Below are positions 10,090-20,320 of a stretch of DNA of 21,025 nucleotides, one piece after another. The stretch's first letter is position 1. Each line of letters begins with the position of its first letter. The notes under the pieces are model-generated. The model was not told where the DNA came from and did not search any database. It worked only from the letters and a program-made list of their open reading frames with translations. This DNA is from Ophiothrix spiculata (taxonomy: Eukaryota; Echinodermata; Ophiuroidea; Amphilepidida; Ophiotrichidae), in NCBI GenBank assembly GCA_000969725.1, contig JXSR01S009053.1; one strand, given 5' to 3'. The position numbers and the translations under genes are program-made.

Positions 10090-10636
10090 AATTATGTTAT
10101 CTTAACTGAAAGGTCTCATTCCTTGAAGTAAAGTACTTCCTAAAAACTGAACTTGAGCACTACATGTTTCATTGCTAATTTAACTACAGCTGATACCAAT
10201 GTCATCACCCCAGTCAAAAGCAGACTGTCATAACACCCTGTCACCTTCACACCCAGTTCAAGGTTAAGTCTAGCATCTGACATTGAATTAGCTGGCAAAG
10301 CACTTCAGCCAATACAGAAATGCAACTTTGTGTACTACCAATATGTAATGCAAAGCTATTTACAAATGATTTAATCATTTTATGATGCATTAGGCAAGAA
10401 ACTTCAATATATCCTCAAATTTTACTTGACAAGATTGTACAATTGGTTTAGAGTACACATGTTACACTTGAAGTGGTATTTTATGCAAGGTCATATGCAA
10501 GTTAACTTGGATTGTTTGTAATGAAGGGCTGCCCACATTGCATCTGCTGTTTTTATTTTGATGCCATATTTTCTGTGAAAATAACTGAATATTGATTAAA
10601 AGTAACACTTATAACTAGGTGGACCAATTTGAAATA
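10090..10636. other. No feature seen
   Basis: Non-coding sequence before the CRE-bearing MITE. No RNA gene, paired repeat or exon-like block was recognised. Confidence 0.35.
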
Positions 10637-11019
10637 CACCGGGACAGTTGTGACGTCATAATTTATGCACCATGGCTTACACGTGCATTTTGGACCCAAA
10701 CAAATGATCGTGTCCACTAATCATACATATTAACACAATAGGCACATGTAAACATACAATTCAGACTGATTTTTCTCGGTTGGAAGACAAAAATAACGGC
10801 AGGGGTCCCGTCCTTGCTTGTAATCACAACCTTCAGCATAATAGGCCGGCATGTTTTCCCTTATTTTTGTTTTAGACGAAAGTTATGGTATAAAATCAGA
10901 GTCGATCTTTTTTCTCCATAGACTTTACGTGTGGCAAAAATGGCCTCACCGTTTGTTTGGGTCCAAAACGCACGTGTAAGCCATTGTGCATAAATTATGA
11001 CGTCACAACTGTCCCGGCG
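10637..11019. mobile_element. MITE, 383 bp, with 68-bp inverted repeats carrying CRE and E-box
   Basis: The left arm, 10637-10704 (CACCGGGACAGTTGTGACGT and on), matches the reverse complement of the right arm, 10952-11019, at 65 of 68 positions. TA flanks each end (10635-10636 and 11020-11021). Each arm contains TGACGTCA, a full cAMP-response element, and CACGTG, an E-box. The 247-bp interior has no coding frame of note. This is a non-autonomous element of the TA-target type, and the near-identity of the arms suggests a fairly young insertion. Confidence 0.92.
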
Positions 11020-11179
11020 TATTGGCAAATGTAGACTGCCACTTGACATTTAAACTGCAACTTAATACCCAAAACTAATTCCTGCATTATTTGTTAAAAA
11101 TTAGCTAAATTAAGGCCTAGATTGTTAGTTTTAAAATTGTAACAATATATCCTAATTATATCTGATAGAAGATAGTACA

Positions 11180-11701
11180 TTTTATATAACTCATCCATAG
11201 ATTCTAGTCTTTTTGACTGGTAAGATTGTAACACATGACCATTTGTCATTTTTACTATCACTATCATCCATTTGATAGTCTTTACTATCACTGTCATCCA
11301 TTTGATAGCATATGATATGACCGGTGATAAAGTTGAAAATCCGCCATTTTGTTTTTGCTCATGTATAGGGATTTTACATACAAAAAAAGTAGTCAGTGAA
11401 GAATAATTTTATTTTAAATTCGATCGAGTTGAAATTTGGTGGAAAGATGGAGACAGTGATAAAGTTTATTCTGAAGTTTACAGATTTGAAATCGGTTAAA
11501 TATTTTTTGAGTTAGAATGTTTTTAAAACGTTGAAAATATCAAGGAAATCCAAGCCAAAACATACAGTTCTGGAATAATAATGTGTGTGCCACGTAATGT
11601 AGTTTTATCCAAACGATGAACAACAAATCTATGCATGAGGTATATAAACAATAGTTTATGTGTTATCAAATGACTAGAATCTATAGATGAGTTATATAAA
11701 A
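11180..11701. mobile_element. Probable fold-back element, 522 bp, 30-bp ends
   Basis: TTTTATATAACTCATCCATA and the next 10 bases (11180-11209) pair with 11672-11701 at 29 of 30 positions. The interior holds a 30-bp tandem repeat (11251-11310) and a non-coding stretch including TTCGATCGAGTTGAAATTTG. No clear target-site duplication was found, so the true ends are uncertain. The arms may instead be two insertions of one repeat in opposite orientation. Confidence 0.7.
11251..11310. repeat. Two tandem 30-bp units
   Basis: Each unit reads TTTACTATCACT(A/G)TCATCC followed by ATTTGATAG and two variable bases. The units are 11251-11280 and 11281-11310 and differ at only a few positions. Each unit also contains the self-complementary pair CTATCA / TGATAG. 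Confidence 0.92.
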
Positions 11702-11772
11702 CAAATATTAACTACTTATATTCGTGTGATGGTATATTTTTACCATCACACTCATTAGCAGTTAATATTTGT
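11701..11772. repeat. 72-nt hairpin with two paired blocks
   Basis: Outer arms ACAAATATTAACT (11701-11713) and AGTTAATATTTGT (11760-11772) are exact reverse complements. Inner arms GTGTGATGGTA (11724-11734) and TACCATCACAC (11741-11751) are as well, around a 6-base loop. The 8-10 bases between the blocks do not pair. It directly abuts the right arm of the fold-back at 11672-11701. It could be a very small MITE or a structured transcript segment. No microRNA identity is claimed. Confidence 0.85.
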
Positions 11773-11917
11773 ATAATGATATACTTACCTAAATTACCTA
11801 TCTTACCTCTAATGCAATTTGAATGAAATAAAAATAATTGTGCATGATATGTATTCGCTAATTCATAAGCTCAAATATTATCTTTGTCCTAATTCCTTCT
11901 TCTACAAATCAAACATA

Positions 11918-12153
11918 TGTGACCCGTCATATCGAAAGGTACCTTAAGGGTGGCAAAATGAAAATTGAGTTTTTGGTCTCATATAAAAGATTATAGTTTA
12001 AGCTTTAAAATGACACCTTGCTTTTGGATATTGGATGTTCGATTGCAAAGTTACGTGATTTGACGTGATTTTTGACTATGCTCAGCTTCAATGGCCCATA
12101 TCTCGTAATTTACTATGCCGGTATTAAGGTACCTTTAGATATGATGGGACACA
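11918..12153. mobile_element. MITE family 1, short copy (236 bp)
   Basis: The ends start TGTGACCCGTCATATCGAAA and match each other at 27 of 30 positions. Each end contains the palindrome AAGGTACCTT. TA flanks both sides (11916-11917 and 12154-12155) within ACATATGT. Its left half up to about 12055 and its right half from about 12063 align with the outer parts of the 456-bp copy at 16963-17418, so it lacks roughly 220 bp of interior. It has no coding capacity. Confidence 0.9.
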
Positions 12154-12155
12154 TA

Positions 12156-12832
12156 TGTTATGGATTATTATAGTGTAACTTGGAACGTCTTTAAACAGTA
12201 TTTGAATTACTACAGACTTCTAGCATATGGAAGAAGTTTGGTCGAAAAACACATTTACCCCTTCAAAATAGGCTTAATAAATTCAACATTATTTCAGCAT
12301 ATTTTACAATAACATGTTCAGTTTGCACGAAGAATTTATAGCTCAATAAAAACTTGTGGTGAAAGATGTGAACATTATGACAGATCAACATAAAAGAAAG
12401 AATCATCCTAGCATGCAATCAATAAAAATAACATTAACATGTTTCAATTATTAATCAGAAACAGATACGCTGTCTGTCAATGAACTTGAAAGAATAGACA
12501 CAATACCTAATCTTGAACATAATATCATAATGCTTGCATTATTCAACAGCATCAGATCTGAATCTCATTGATTATTCTCTTGGTTATTACATTCAGGATG
12601 TTTTCTTTTGCAAACAATGCATTCGTTTCAGTCTCCAAAGTACATGAATGTTAAATGAGACCTGAAATGCATGAAAAATAGGACTTTCTATTCATCTTAT
12701 AATACTTGTCAGCAAGTATTTCATATCATATGTAATTTTAAACATTTGTTTTTAATATTGCAAGCCATACCAGTTGTTTTGAAATGCAGAAGCTCGAAAT
12801 TCAGCCTTGATTATTCTATTGAGGTCTGTTAA
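12156..12832. other. No feature seen
   Basis: AT-rich non-coding sequence with no paired repeats or exon-like block that I could recognise. Confidence 0.4.
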
Positions 12833-13070
12833 ATGTTAATTCATGTTGGTGAATATGGTTCGATAATAAAACAAAAAACTGCTTGGCAACTTGGTATCGA
12901 TGCTGAAAGAGATTCATTAAACCGTTACAAATGTTATCGACAGTGTGGAGCAAGGAGCACGCTTGTACAGCATCTAAAGTGTGTACAAATTACCTACGGA
13001 ACGTCAAGTGCATCTAAATTGTGTTAAGCTTTTTAACTCAACTCAACAGCCCACACAGTGTAAGTGCTAA
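12833..13070 (+). pseudogene. Possible second zinc-finger relic
   Basis: The frame from 12833 contains RYKCYRQCGARSTLVQHLKC, which resembles YKCxxCG...SxLxxHxxx of a C2H2 finger with one extra residue between the cysteines and about four residues missing before the His. One frame over, it continues PTERQVHLNCVKLFNST, resembling the TGERP linker followed by a finger start (x-L-N-C-x-K-x-F) with the first Cys changed to His. No finger is intact. The match depends on allowing an indel and several substitutions, so this is a weak call. It is unlike the finger at 359 in sequence. Confidence 0.25.
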
Positions 13071-13425
13071 CTCCCTGCGTTCCTTCAAATCATTTTGGAT
13101 ATGTGGCCTAAGGTTATGTATTTTGAAACAAAGGATGGTCTCACATCACAAATACAGCTCCTTGACAGCTTGACAAAAATACAACTAAAGAATACTTTTG
13201 GTTAAGATTAGATGTCATATTATGGTTGTTGTTTATTTTAAGCTTAAAAGGCACAGAGTTTCTATCATTGTCCATGAAAACAAGGTTGTACGAGAGCAAT
13301 TCAAAGAACACTTTTATATAGGGCAGATGTCTGGGGAAAACATTTCAATTTCTCAGTCTGCTCAAAAACTTGCCCCTGGACTACTTGCACAGAAAGATAC
13401 AATCCAACATTTCTTGCGGATTTGA
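13071..13425 (+). pseudogene. Coding-like relic, unidentified
   Basis: Between stops, 13071-13205 reads LPAFLQIILDMWPKVMYFET and on for 44 residues. An overlapping frame, 13198-13425, reads to QSAQKLAPGLLAQKDTIQHF. The residue mix looks more protein-like than neighbouring frames, and the DNA is slightly richer in G+C. No family is recognised, and no splice pair joins the two frames. It may be decayed gene or transposon sequence, or chance. Confidence 0.18.
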
Positions 13426-13737
13426 TCAGGGAATAAGACTGTTTGATGATACCCTTAAGACACTGTGTATCTTGTGCTTCCAACAATTCTAATGGCGCTT
13501 ATTGCAGATCGGAAGTTTGTTTCACGCTGACAATAGCTGGGAGAAATATGATAAATTAATCCAATTAGTGAGACGTGTTTCTAACAGTGTCTCTTGCACT
13601 TTTATCCCACCAATTTTATAAAATGTGTATTTTGTTATTGTTAAATTATTTTTCGAATTCAGTACACATTTGCTTGAAAAACTTGTAACTCATTTGAATC
13701 TTTTTTTTTTTCTATTTCATGGGAGCTTTCTTTAAAG
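13426..13737. other. No feature seen
   Basis: Non-coding sequence ending in a T-rich run (T12 near 13701) before the next MITE. Confidence 0.35.
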
Positions 13738-14278
13738 TAAAAGGGACTAGCCTAGATTCCACTTAGAATTAAAAATTTATGGAAATGATCTAAACAAAGC
13801 TTGAAAGTGTAGTAATATCCAAAAAAGTACAAAAGTTTACACAGAAATGGCTCAAATTGAGAGATAACTAATTTGCAATATATCATTCTTTGATGGTGGT
13901 GTGACTATCTTGTGTTTTCTGAATCCTAAATTTGTACCTCAGATCTGGATTTACCAGATAAAAAAATCAAACAAAGCTCTTAGAGATAATTAAATACATA
14001 AAACAGAGAAACAATTTCATCAAAAATAATTTGTTTACCAATCACATGTGTAGAAACAAAATCTTTTTAAATTTTGAAACTAGAAACACTACTTTCACAT
14101 CTTTTTTGTCGCCGGCGACAAAAATAAAGCAGGTAAAGAACTGCAATTTTCTTCAATATTCCTCGAAATCATGGAAAACTACTTTTAGGTTATACTACTA
14201 TAAACATGTTCTACCAGTTCTTGCAAAAAAAAAATGTAGGTAAAGAATTAGTGGGGAGAATCTAGGCCAGTCCCTTTA
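13738..14278. mobile_element. MITE, 541 bp, with about 22-bp inverted repeats
   Basis: TAAAAGGGACTAGCCTAGAT and TC (13738-13759) match the reverse complement of 14258-14278 with one gap and one mismatch. The interior is non-coding apart from a 70-codon open frame that I regard as accidental. It contains the 22-bp palindrome at 14103-14124. TA or TTAA-like bases lie at the ends, but the exact target duplication cannot be fixed, so the superfamily is open. Confidence 0.75.
14103..14124. repeat. Perfect 22-bp palindrome, CpG-rich centre
   Basis: TTTTTGTCGCC (14103-14113) is followed by its exact reverse complement. The centre GTCGCCGGCGAC has three CpG dinucleotides in an otherwise CpG-poor, AT-rich setting. 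It lies inside the MITE at 13738-14278. Confidence 0.95.
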
Positions 14279-16350
14279 ATATCTCCATAGGCCTACCACT
14301 GCTGCAAAGCTGTTTGGAGCACTTTTGCTTCATTATTTTAAAATTTGTAAAAAGGTGCAATGATGTTTTCATAGGTGACAAATAGCTTATTCTTTAGTTT
14401 TAAAAACAAACTTTGCTGTTAATCTTTGCTAGTCTACTGCACACAATTAATATATTAAAATGCTTAATAGTTCATTAAGGCTAATTAGGTTCAGGTGCAA
14501 TACAAGTTCAACAATAACACCCTAGTATGCTAAGTTAACCTTACTCAATTAAGACTAGTGAGCAACATTTTGGTAAATTTGGTTCAACTAGCAGTGCCCT
14601 TCAGAATTGGACAGCACATTGTTTAAATCCAACTTAACCTTGTCTATGGAATATGTTGTTGAATTCCAACCAGGTATAATTCATGATATTGGTGCATCAG
14701 AAATATTTTAAAGTTTAACAAGTCAACCTGAATATATGAAAGAGATGTTGCATATTTCGTAACATGTGCATAAAACACAACCACTATTATCAAAATTAAT
14801 TGGTCTGTGACAAATTAACTTGTAAACCCTACATGCTTACTGAACATTAACCGGAACTTTCTGTCAATGCCCATAGCAAATCGCACACAATGACTGATGA
14901 GCCTATGTTACAAAACCAAATCGCAACCAAAATTTTACATTGTTATAACTATTTCTGACTACGCACCGTAATCAAAATCGAATTTGTCTTCCGGCAGCTC
15001 GAAATTTAGTCAAGTGGTTTGTTTCCGTCAAAATCAAGCATACAATTTGATTCCGTAGCAAAAATAAGTTAAGTTAAATTTCTACAAAAAGACACATTCA
15101 ATCAAATCTCCTTCAAGCAGCCCAGCCTCTAACCCAGACTTCTCGCAATAATCTCTCTTTACATAAGATATGTACACACAGGATAAGGTAATGGCTGTGT
15201 AAGAGATCTATGTTTCCTCAGATTATGAGCAGTTTTTCACCAAACCTAGAAAGTATTGCAGAATACACTATAATGACAGCATCTTTGCTTGACTGGAAGG
15301 TATACTGTTATAATACTACCAACACACCACGTTACTGCTAATCTTTACCCAAGAAATCAACTTTAATTTCAAATGTTATTCATTTTAGTGCATTAAATAT
15401 TCACACATTATCAGAGAAACAGTTTCTTAAAACACTCATTTTACTATCTTCAGGGCTTATGAAGCTCTAGTTTATTTTATAAACGGGTAGATCAATCTCC
15501 TTCAATTTACATATTAGTGTGAAATCAATTGTGACGTTTAATCAAAATAAGACGAGCTCCAAGAGAAGGACAGGACCAGAGGTATTGTAAAACATTTTTT
15601 TTGTCAAAGGGTATGGGGTCATGAACCTGGAATGTTGACTCACTCAATACATCATAACTTTGAAAAATATGGAACTTGTAAAACAGCAAATTTCCCTAAT
15701 TTCAATTTACATTTTTTCTACCCCAAGGATAAAACAGTTTCACAAAGAAAAGCAGCATGTCAGGTGTACCTGCACATATATACTCTGTAAACCTTGAAGT
15801 ATGCAACAAGAAATCAGACTCTGTTACAAGATCCATACCATATCCCTAGTATTCTTCAACATTGTGAACTGGTGGTTTTGTATTGTGTAAGAGACTAGTA
15901 ATGATTGATTAAGGCCAAATCACTGCGTATTAATATATTTTTACATGAATTCTTCATAATTTTGGTATTATTTTAGGCTAATTTTTTGACAACACATGGA
16001 CAAACATTGTTAATAGTTTCATTTGAATATTCAGCAAGATTTGGTACCTTGTTATGATTTGAGAAATATGGACTAATTTACTTCCCCGTATGGTCATATT
16101 GATTTTTGTGCGTTAATCGGCTACTTGTTGCATACTTCTAGATTTACAGTGTATAGAGAGTTGACCACCAAGTAAAATGCGACTCACAACCACACAAACT
16201 GTTACATGATCTGAGTTTCCTATTAAGTTTCTTCTCTGAAGTTTTCTTTACCACTGAGGACCATAATAAGCCCAGGGGATATTATCTGAGAAAAATCACA
16301 CTTTGACAAGATTCTTTAAAACAAAACAAACTGACACTCAACACTTCCTA
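14279..16350. other. Featureless AT-rich DNA
   Basis: About 2 kb with no exon-like block, no paired terminal repeats and no RNA gene that I could recognise. Confidence 0.45.
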
Positions 16351-16613
16351 CTATTTGTGATGAATCACCCCGAAAAGGGGGACTTTGCAACAGAAAACTT
16401 TTCAAGAAACTGATGAAAATAGGCAGCAAAATATAAAGAAAATGATAAGAATTTCCTGCAGATTTTCTGTTGTAAAATTTGATCGCCTTAATCAATTTCT
16501 ACAAGTAAGGTGTCATTTTAAAGCTCATCAAATGCTGTAATAGATGAAATGATAAACTCAAAATTGATATCATCTGCAAAGTCCCCCCTTTCAGGGTGAG
16601 TCATCACATTTAG
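16351..16613. mobile_element. MITE family 2, 263 bp, 39-bp inverted repeats
   Basis: The left arm, 16351-16389 (CTATTTGTGATGAATCACCC and on), matches the reverse complement of 16575-16613 at 34 of 39 positions. TA flanks both ends (16349-16350 and 16614-16615). A nested inverted pair, CAACAGAAAA near the left arm and TTTTCTGTTG near 16461-16470, adds further folding. On the minus strand it carries a subterminal block with AGCTTTAAAATGACACCTT (16507-16525), shared with family 1. It has no coding capacity. Confidence 0.88.
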
Positions 16614-16708
16614 TAAATACATTATGAAATTGACACATTCAACTTTGCTGACATGTTCTTAACACCTTAAGTTGGTATACTATTTGCAGCTAAGAGATGA
16701 AATCTAAT

Positions 16709-16871
16709 AGCTTGGTCACAATAATTGTACGACCAGCTTACGAGCAGTGTTTAGTCCATCTAATACGATCACGCAACTCCCTCGCTGCTTGCTTTACTCA
16801 CTGCTCGTGGTCCTTTTAAACGGACTAAACACTGCTCGTAAGATACTCGTACGACTATTGTGACCCAAGCT
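16709..16871. mobile_element. MITE, about 163 bp, 50-bp inverted repeats
   Basis: The left arm, 16709-16757 (AGCTTGGTCACAATAATTGT and on), matches the reverse complement of 16822-16871 at 44 of 50 positions with one gap. The inner part, CTTACGAGCAGTGTTTAGTC, is identical in both arms. The interior is only about 64 bp and repeats ACTGCTCGTGGTCC. The flanking bases are T/A-rich and the exact insertion duplication is unclear, so the ends may be off by a few bases. Confidence 0.88.
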
Positions 16872-16962
16872 TTAGTTTGTGTATCTTTATGTTTGTCTAT
16901 TGTGTTAATATTTGTGATCAATGGTACCATTTAATCTATTGTTTGGAACCATATCGCACATA

Positions 16963-17418
16963 TGTGACCCGTCATATCGAAAGGTACCTTAAGGTCGGAA
17001 AAATCAAAATTGATTTTTTGGTCTCATCTGAAAGCTCAGATTTTAAGCTTTAAAATGACACCTTGATTTTGGTTATTGGATGTTCGGTTGCGAAGTTACA
17101 CCCAAATTGGTAAAAGGAAAAGAAAGGCATCGGGCTGATTCAGAAAACTATAGTTCTGAGAAAATCGAGTTTAAAGTTTTTGTACTAAGTAAATCTTGAA
17201 TGGAGAGAGGATTTTTAGCTTGGTTTTTAATGCATTTTTCTTATGTTTTGGATGTTGGAACCTGATTAATATGAAAGAATACACTTCAATGATAACCTTT
17301 CTGACGAAATTAGAAATTCGACCTTGGACGTGATTTTTAAATATGCTTAGCGTCAATGGCCCGTATCTCGTAATGAACTATGCCGGTATTAAGGTACCTT
17401 TCGATATGACGATCCACA
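16963..17418. mobile_element. MITE family 1, long copy (456 bp)
   Basis: It has the same ends as 11918-12153 (TGTGACCCGTCATATCGAAA), matching each other at 27 of 30, with TA on both sides (16961-16962 and 17419-17420). Outer blocks common to both copies include TTTTTGGTCTCAT, AGCTTTAAAATGACACCTT, ATTGGATGTTCG and ATGCCGGTATTAAGGTACCT. About 220 bp of interior (from about 17100 to 17327) is absent from the short copy. A 61-codon minus-strand frame inside is not considered a gene. Confidence 0.92.
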
Positions 17419-17420
17419 TA

Positions 17421-18164
17421 TTAGGTTCATTATGCAAGAAATGACATCAGTTCTGCCACAGCGTATAAAAAGTGAAAGAACTTATCACAACAGGTCATCG
17501 CAAGTTCATTCAAATCTGATCATTTATCTTTACATCAACTATTTATTGGGAAAATGATTCATTGTCATAATTTGAATAAAACTCAGCTATTGCAACAATT
17601 GCCAGAGTTTACCCTGTACCACAAATGGGTGATGTTATCCATTTCATTACTACAACCTGTTGGTAGACAGCATTATTAATGGGGGCACCAAAATGCATGT
17701 CCATTCATGAGTCGTTCATTTATAGACACTGTTACTGGCTTAATGAGGAATAAAACAATAAAAACAAAGTAACAGCTTAATAGATAAATTTCACACTTGA
17801 TCTTCAAAAAGCAATGACTAAGCTTAAAAGAATGGACTCATCATGGTTACTGAAACAATTAGCATATAAGCTTAACATATTAGTGGGATATACTAATCAA
17901 ATATTTTGTATTTTGAGGACAAAACCCAATCAAGTTCAAGCTTTTGATGATCCTGGATTAGTTTCTATTTGTACATGTGTAAATATAAAAATAGTTGACC
18001 ATTATTAAGACAACAACAGGTTGTGAAATTGTTAAACTGCATTAGTGATATAGTCAGCTTGGAATGTATATTTAGAGAATAATTAACCAATTTTATAGTA
18101 CATTGATTAGGCAGTGTGTTAACACCCAATTAAATATTCTGTGAAATTTGAAGACATAGGATAT
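17421..18164. other. No feature seen
   Basis: AT-rich non-coding DNA between the MITE cluster and the large direct repeat. One 64-codon frame (17814-18008) has no motif. Confidence 0.4.
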
Positions 18165-18916
18165 GGTACATCCATAAACTCAAATGTGACAGACAATAAG
18201 AGATTATTTCCCCAAATGTAAATTATAATGTTATGATTTAGCAACAGTTTTCTTTGTGCACGATTTAAAACAAGACATGGCAGTTTATCATGGATACTAT
18301 ACAAGAAAATTAAGTTTTAAAATGTATTACGAGTTTTACAAAGCACTTCCAATAATTTCTCTCAAATGACGTAGGAATTATTATAAAATCGATTTGAATT
18401 AACAGAATGAACTAAAACATCTAATGGGTTTCAGTTCCATGTTGAATTGCATTATATTTAAGTAGTCCAAGTGGGTTTCCAATTCCCCAAAAGACAGAGA
18501 ACCTCTTCTTTTGTAATCTTGATAATCAAAATCTTAAGGCTGAAATAATGTAAATCAAAGCCCTTCACTTTCGGCAAAATAGCTGATGAGCACATAATTA
18601 TGATGATGTAACTTTGCCCATTGTTGTCGGCAATATCACTTATCCCTTCACATGGAGGAGAGGAATTGCATCTGCCAATCATCTCAATAAAAGTAAACTT
18701 ACTTTAATTAAGTAAATTTACTTCAATAAGCTTAAGATATTTAGTTCATTATCATCATCTCCATATAAACATCTATCTATATAAACATAGCTTGTATCAT
18801 CAGTATCAAGGCAGCGATATTGGAAATTGAAATGGTCACTGTCAACATCATCATGCTGTAAAACAAATCGTGGTAATATTGTAAAATGGTTTTCTCTAGA
18901 CATCAAATATTGGATG
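18165..18916. repeat. Direct repeat copy 1 (at least 752 bp)
   Basis: From GGTACATCCATAAACTCAAA onward the sequence is nearly identical to 20321-21025, in the same orientation. Sequence before 18165 is unrelated to that before 20321, so the 5' boundary is sharp. The 3' boundary is unknown because copy 2 is cut by the window end. Relative to copy 2 it carries an extra block of about 18 bp near 18462, about 21 bp near 18600 and about 16 bp near 18770. Minus-strand frames 18458-18682 and 18718-18906 exist. They have acceptor-like TTTTATTGAG and TTGTTTTACAG sequences but no known domain. Confidence 0.93.
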
Positions 18917-19145
18917 GCGACACATTTACCTATATTCTCAGCAACGCAAACGCAAATAAATTAGCAAATATATGAAGTATTGATTCCAACCAGACAGATA
19001 TGCCAGGAAAGGGGAGATTGTGGAACAGATAGAAACATGTATAAAGTTATCATCAATTATGAAATATAAAATGTAAGAATGAGATAACATGGAGGAGGCT
19101 AAACGGTGCCTGACGGACACATTAATTATCGTCTTTGAACATATA
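18917..19145. other. No feature seen
   Basis: Sequence between repeat copy 1 and the MITE at 19146. It may be the continuation of the repeat unit, which cannot be judged from this window. Confidence 0.3.
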
Positions 19146-19579
19146 TGTGGCTGTCCAGCCCGTATGAGCCGTAAATGCAAGAAACTTCATTTTGCTCTCC
19201 AGGTAAAAATACATGTCAAGGTCGTAATTTGCCGAAATTGAATTTTTGACAGATTTACAATCCTTGTGCTTACTACAAAATACCAGCAAAGTTTCATTTT
19301 GACAAGAAAATGATAGGAAATGTGAAATAAATCTGCCTATTTTTTAAGATAATCAACAGAAAATATAGGACTTACTGATCTTTAAACGCGTTTATATCAT
19401 TTTTGCTTTTTACTTCCTAACAAACTTTGACGGACCACAACTTGACTTCTGGAAATCGTGTAAAGTTCATTGAGATGTTATTTTAATTCTTAAAACATGG
19501 TCTTTTCAAATACCGGTATTTCAAAAAGTGAAAATGACAAGAGGTGGCATTTACGGCTGGTTTGGGATGGACGGTCACA
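19146..19579. mobile_element. MITE, 434 bp, 33-bp inverted repeats
   Basis: The ends TGTGGCTGTCCAGCCC and (reverse strand) TGTGACCGTCCATCCC extend to a shared AGCCGTAAATGC and match at 26 of 33 positions. TA flanks each side (19144-19145 and 19580-19581), inside ACATATATGT. The interior is non-coding and includes the 14-bp palindrome AAATACCGGTATTT (19508-19521). The first bases, TGTGACC, resemble family 1, but the rest does not. Confidence 0.85.
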
Positions 19580-19581
19580 TA

Positions 19582-20320
19582 TATGTATGTAAAACAATCT
19601 TCTTCATGGTTATAGAGGTCCAAATGTGCCCTATTTCATGAAAGAAAAATAAGAAAAAATATTAATTATCTAAATGTATGAGTTTTAGAATTTATTACAC
19701 TATGAAAATCCAAAGGGGTATATACAAGATTAAAAACATAGACACAATGTTTCAAACAGATAAATTGTTTTTAAATGAAGATAAAAGCACAAGACAGCCT
19801 AATACAAGAACAGTGTGAGAGCAAAAAAGAAAAAACATATATATGGGGGCATTAAAAAAATAACATTCTTGGTTTTTAAGGTAAAATGACTCAAAATTAA
19901 ATCTTGAAAGGTTTTCCCCCCTAAACTTTGTAAATCAAACCACATTTCCATGCTAAACAAATGTTCTTTTTCTGTAAAAAACGTTTTGCTGTACCTAAAT
20001 TTTGAAATGTATGGACATCACATTTTCACAATTACATAGCTGCACTGGAAATTGGTTCAGCATAACTCCCCCCTTTACATGGGAGGTTTCAGTAGCATGG
20101 CAATAGCAGACACAATATTTAATCATTCATACTGACATTTAAGGTGTATATTACATTATCTCATGTCAGAATGGTTGATTATGACATTTAGATAGATACA
20201 TTTAGTTGCAGAAATGAATATAAATGATAAATCCTATCTATCAGTTTAGATTTCAGAAATGTTATGATCATGATGGATGATAAATTATGGCCGATGATTG
20301 ATGACTGCATAAATTAGTAA
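19582..20320. other. No feature seen
   Basis: AT-rich non-coding DNA. A GAT-rich stretch (ATGATCATGATGGATGAT and on, near 20265-20305) precedes repeat copy 2. Confidence 0.4.

Noticed and set aside
10861..11049. 62-codon minus-strand frame
   Set aside because: Runs through the right arm of the MITE at 10637-11019 and has no independent support.
17171..17356. 61-codon minus-strand frame that might be a transposase fragment
   Set aside because: No catalytic motif. It lies in the non-coding interior of a MITE and is too short.
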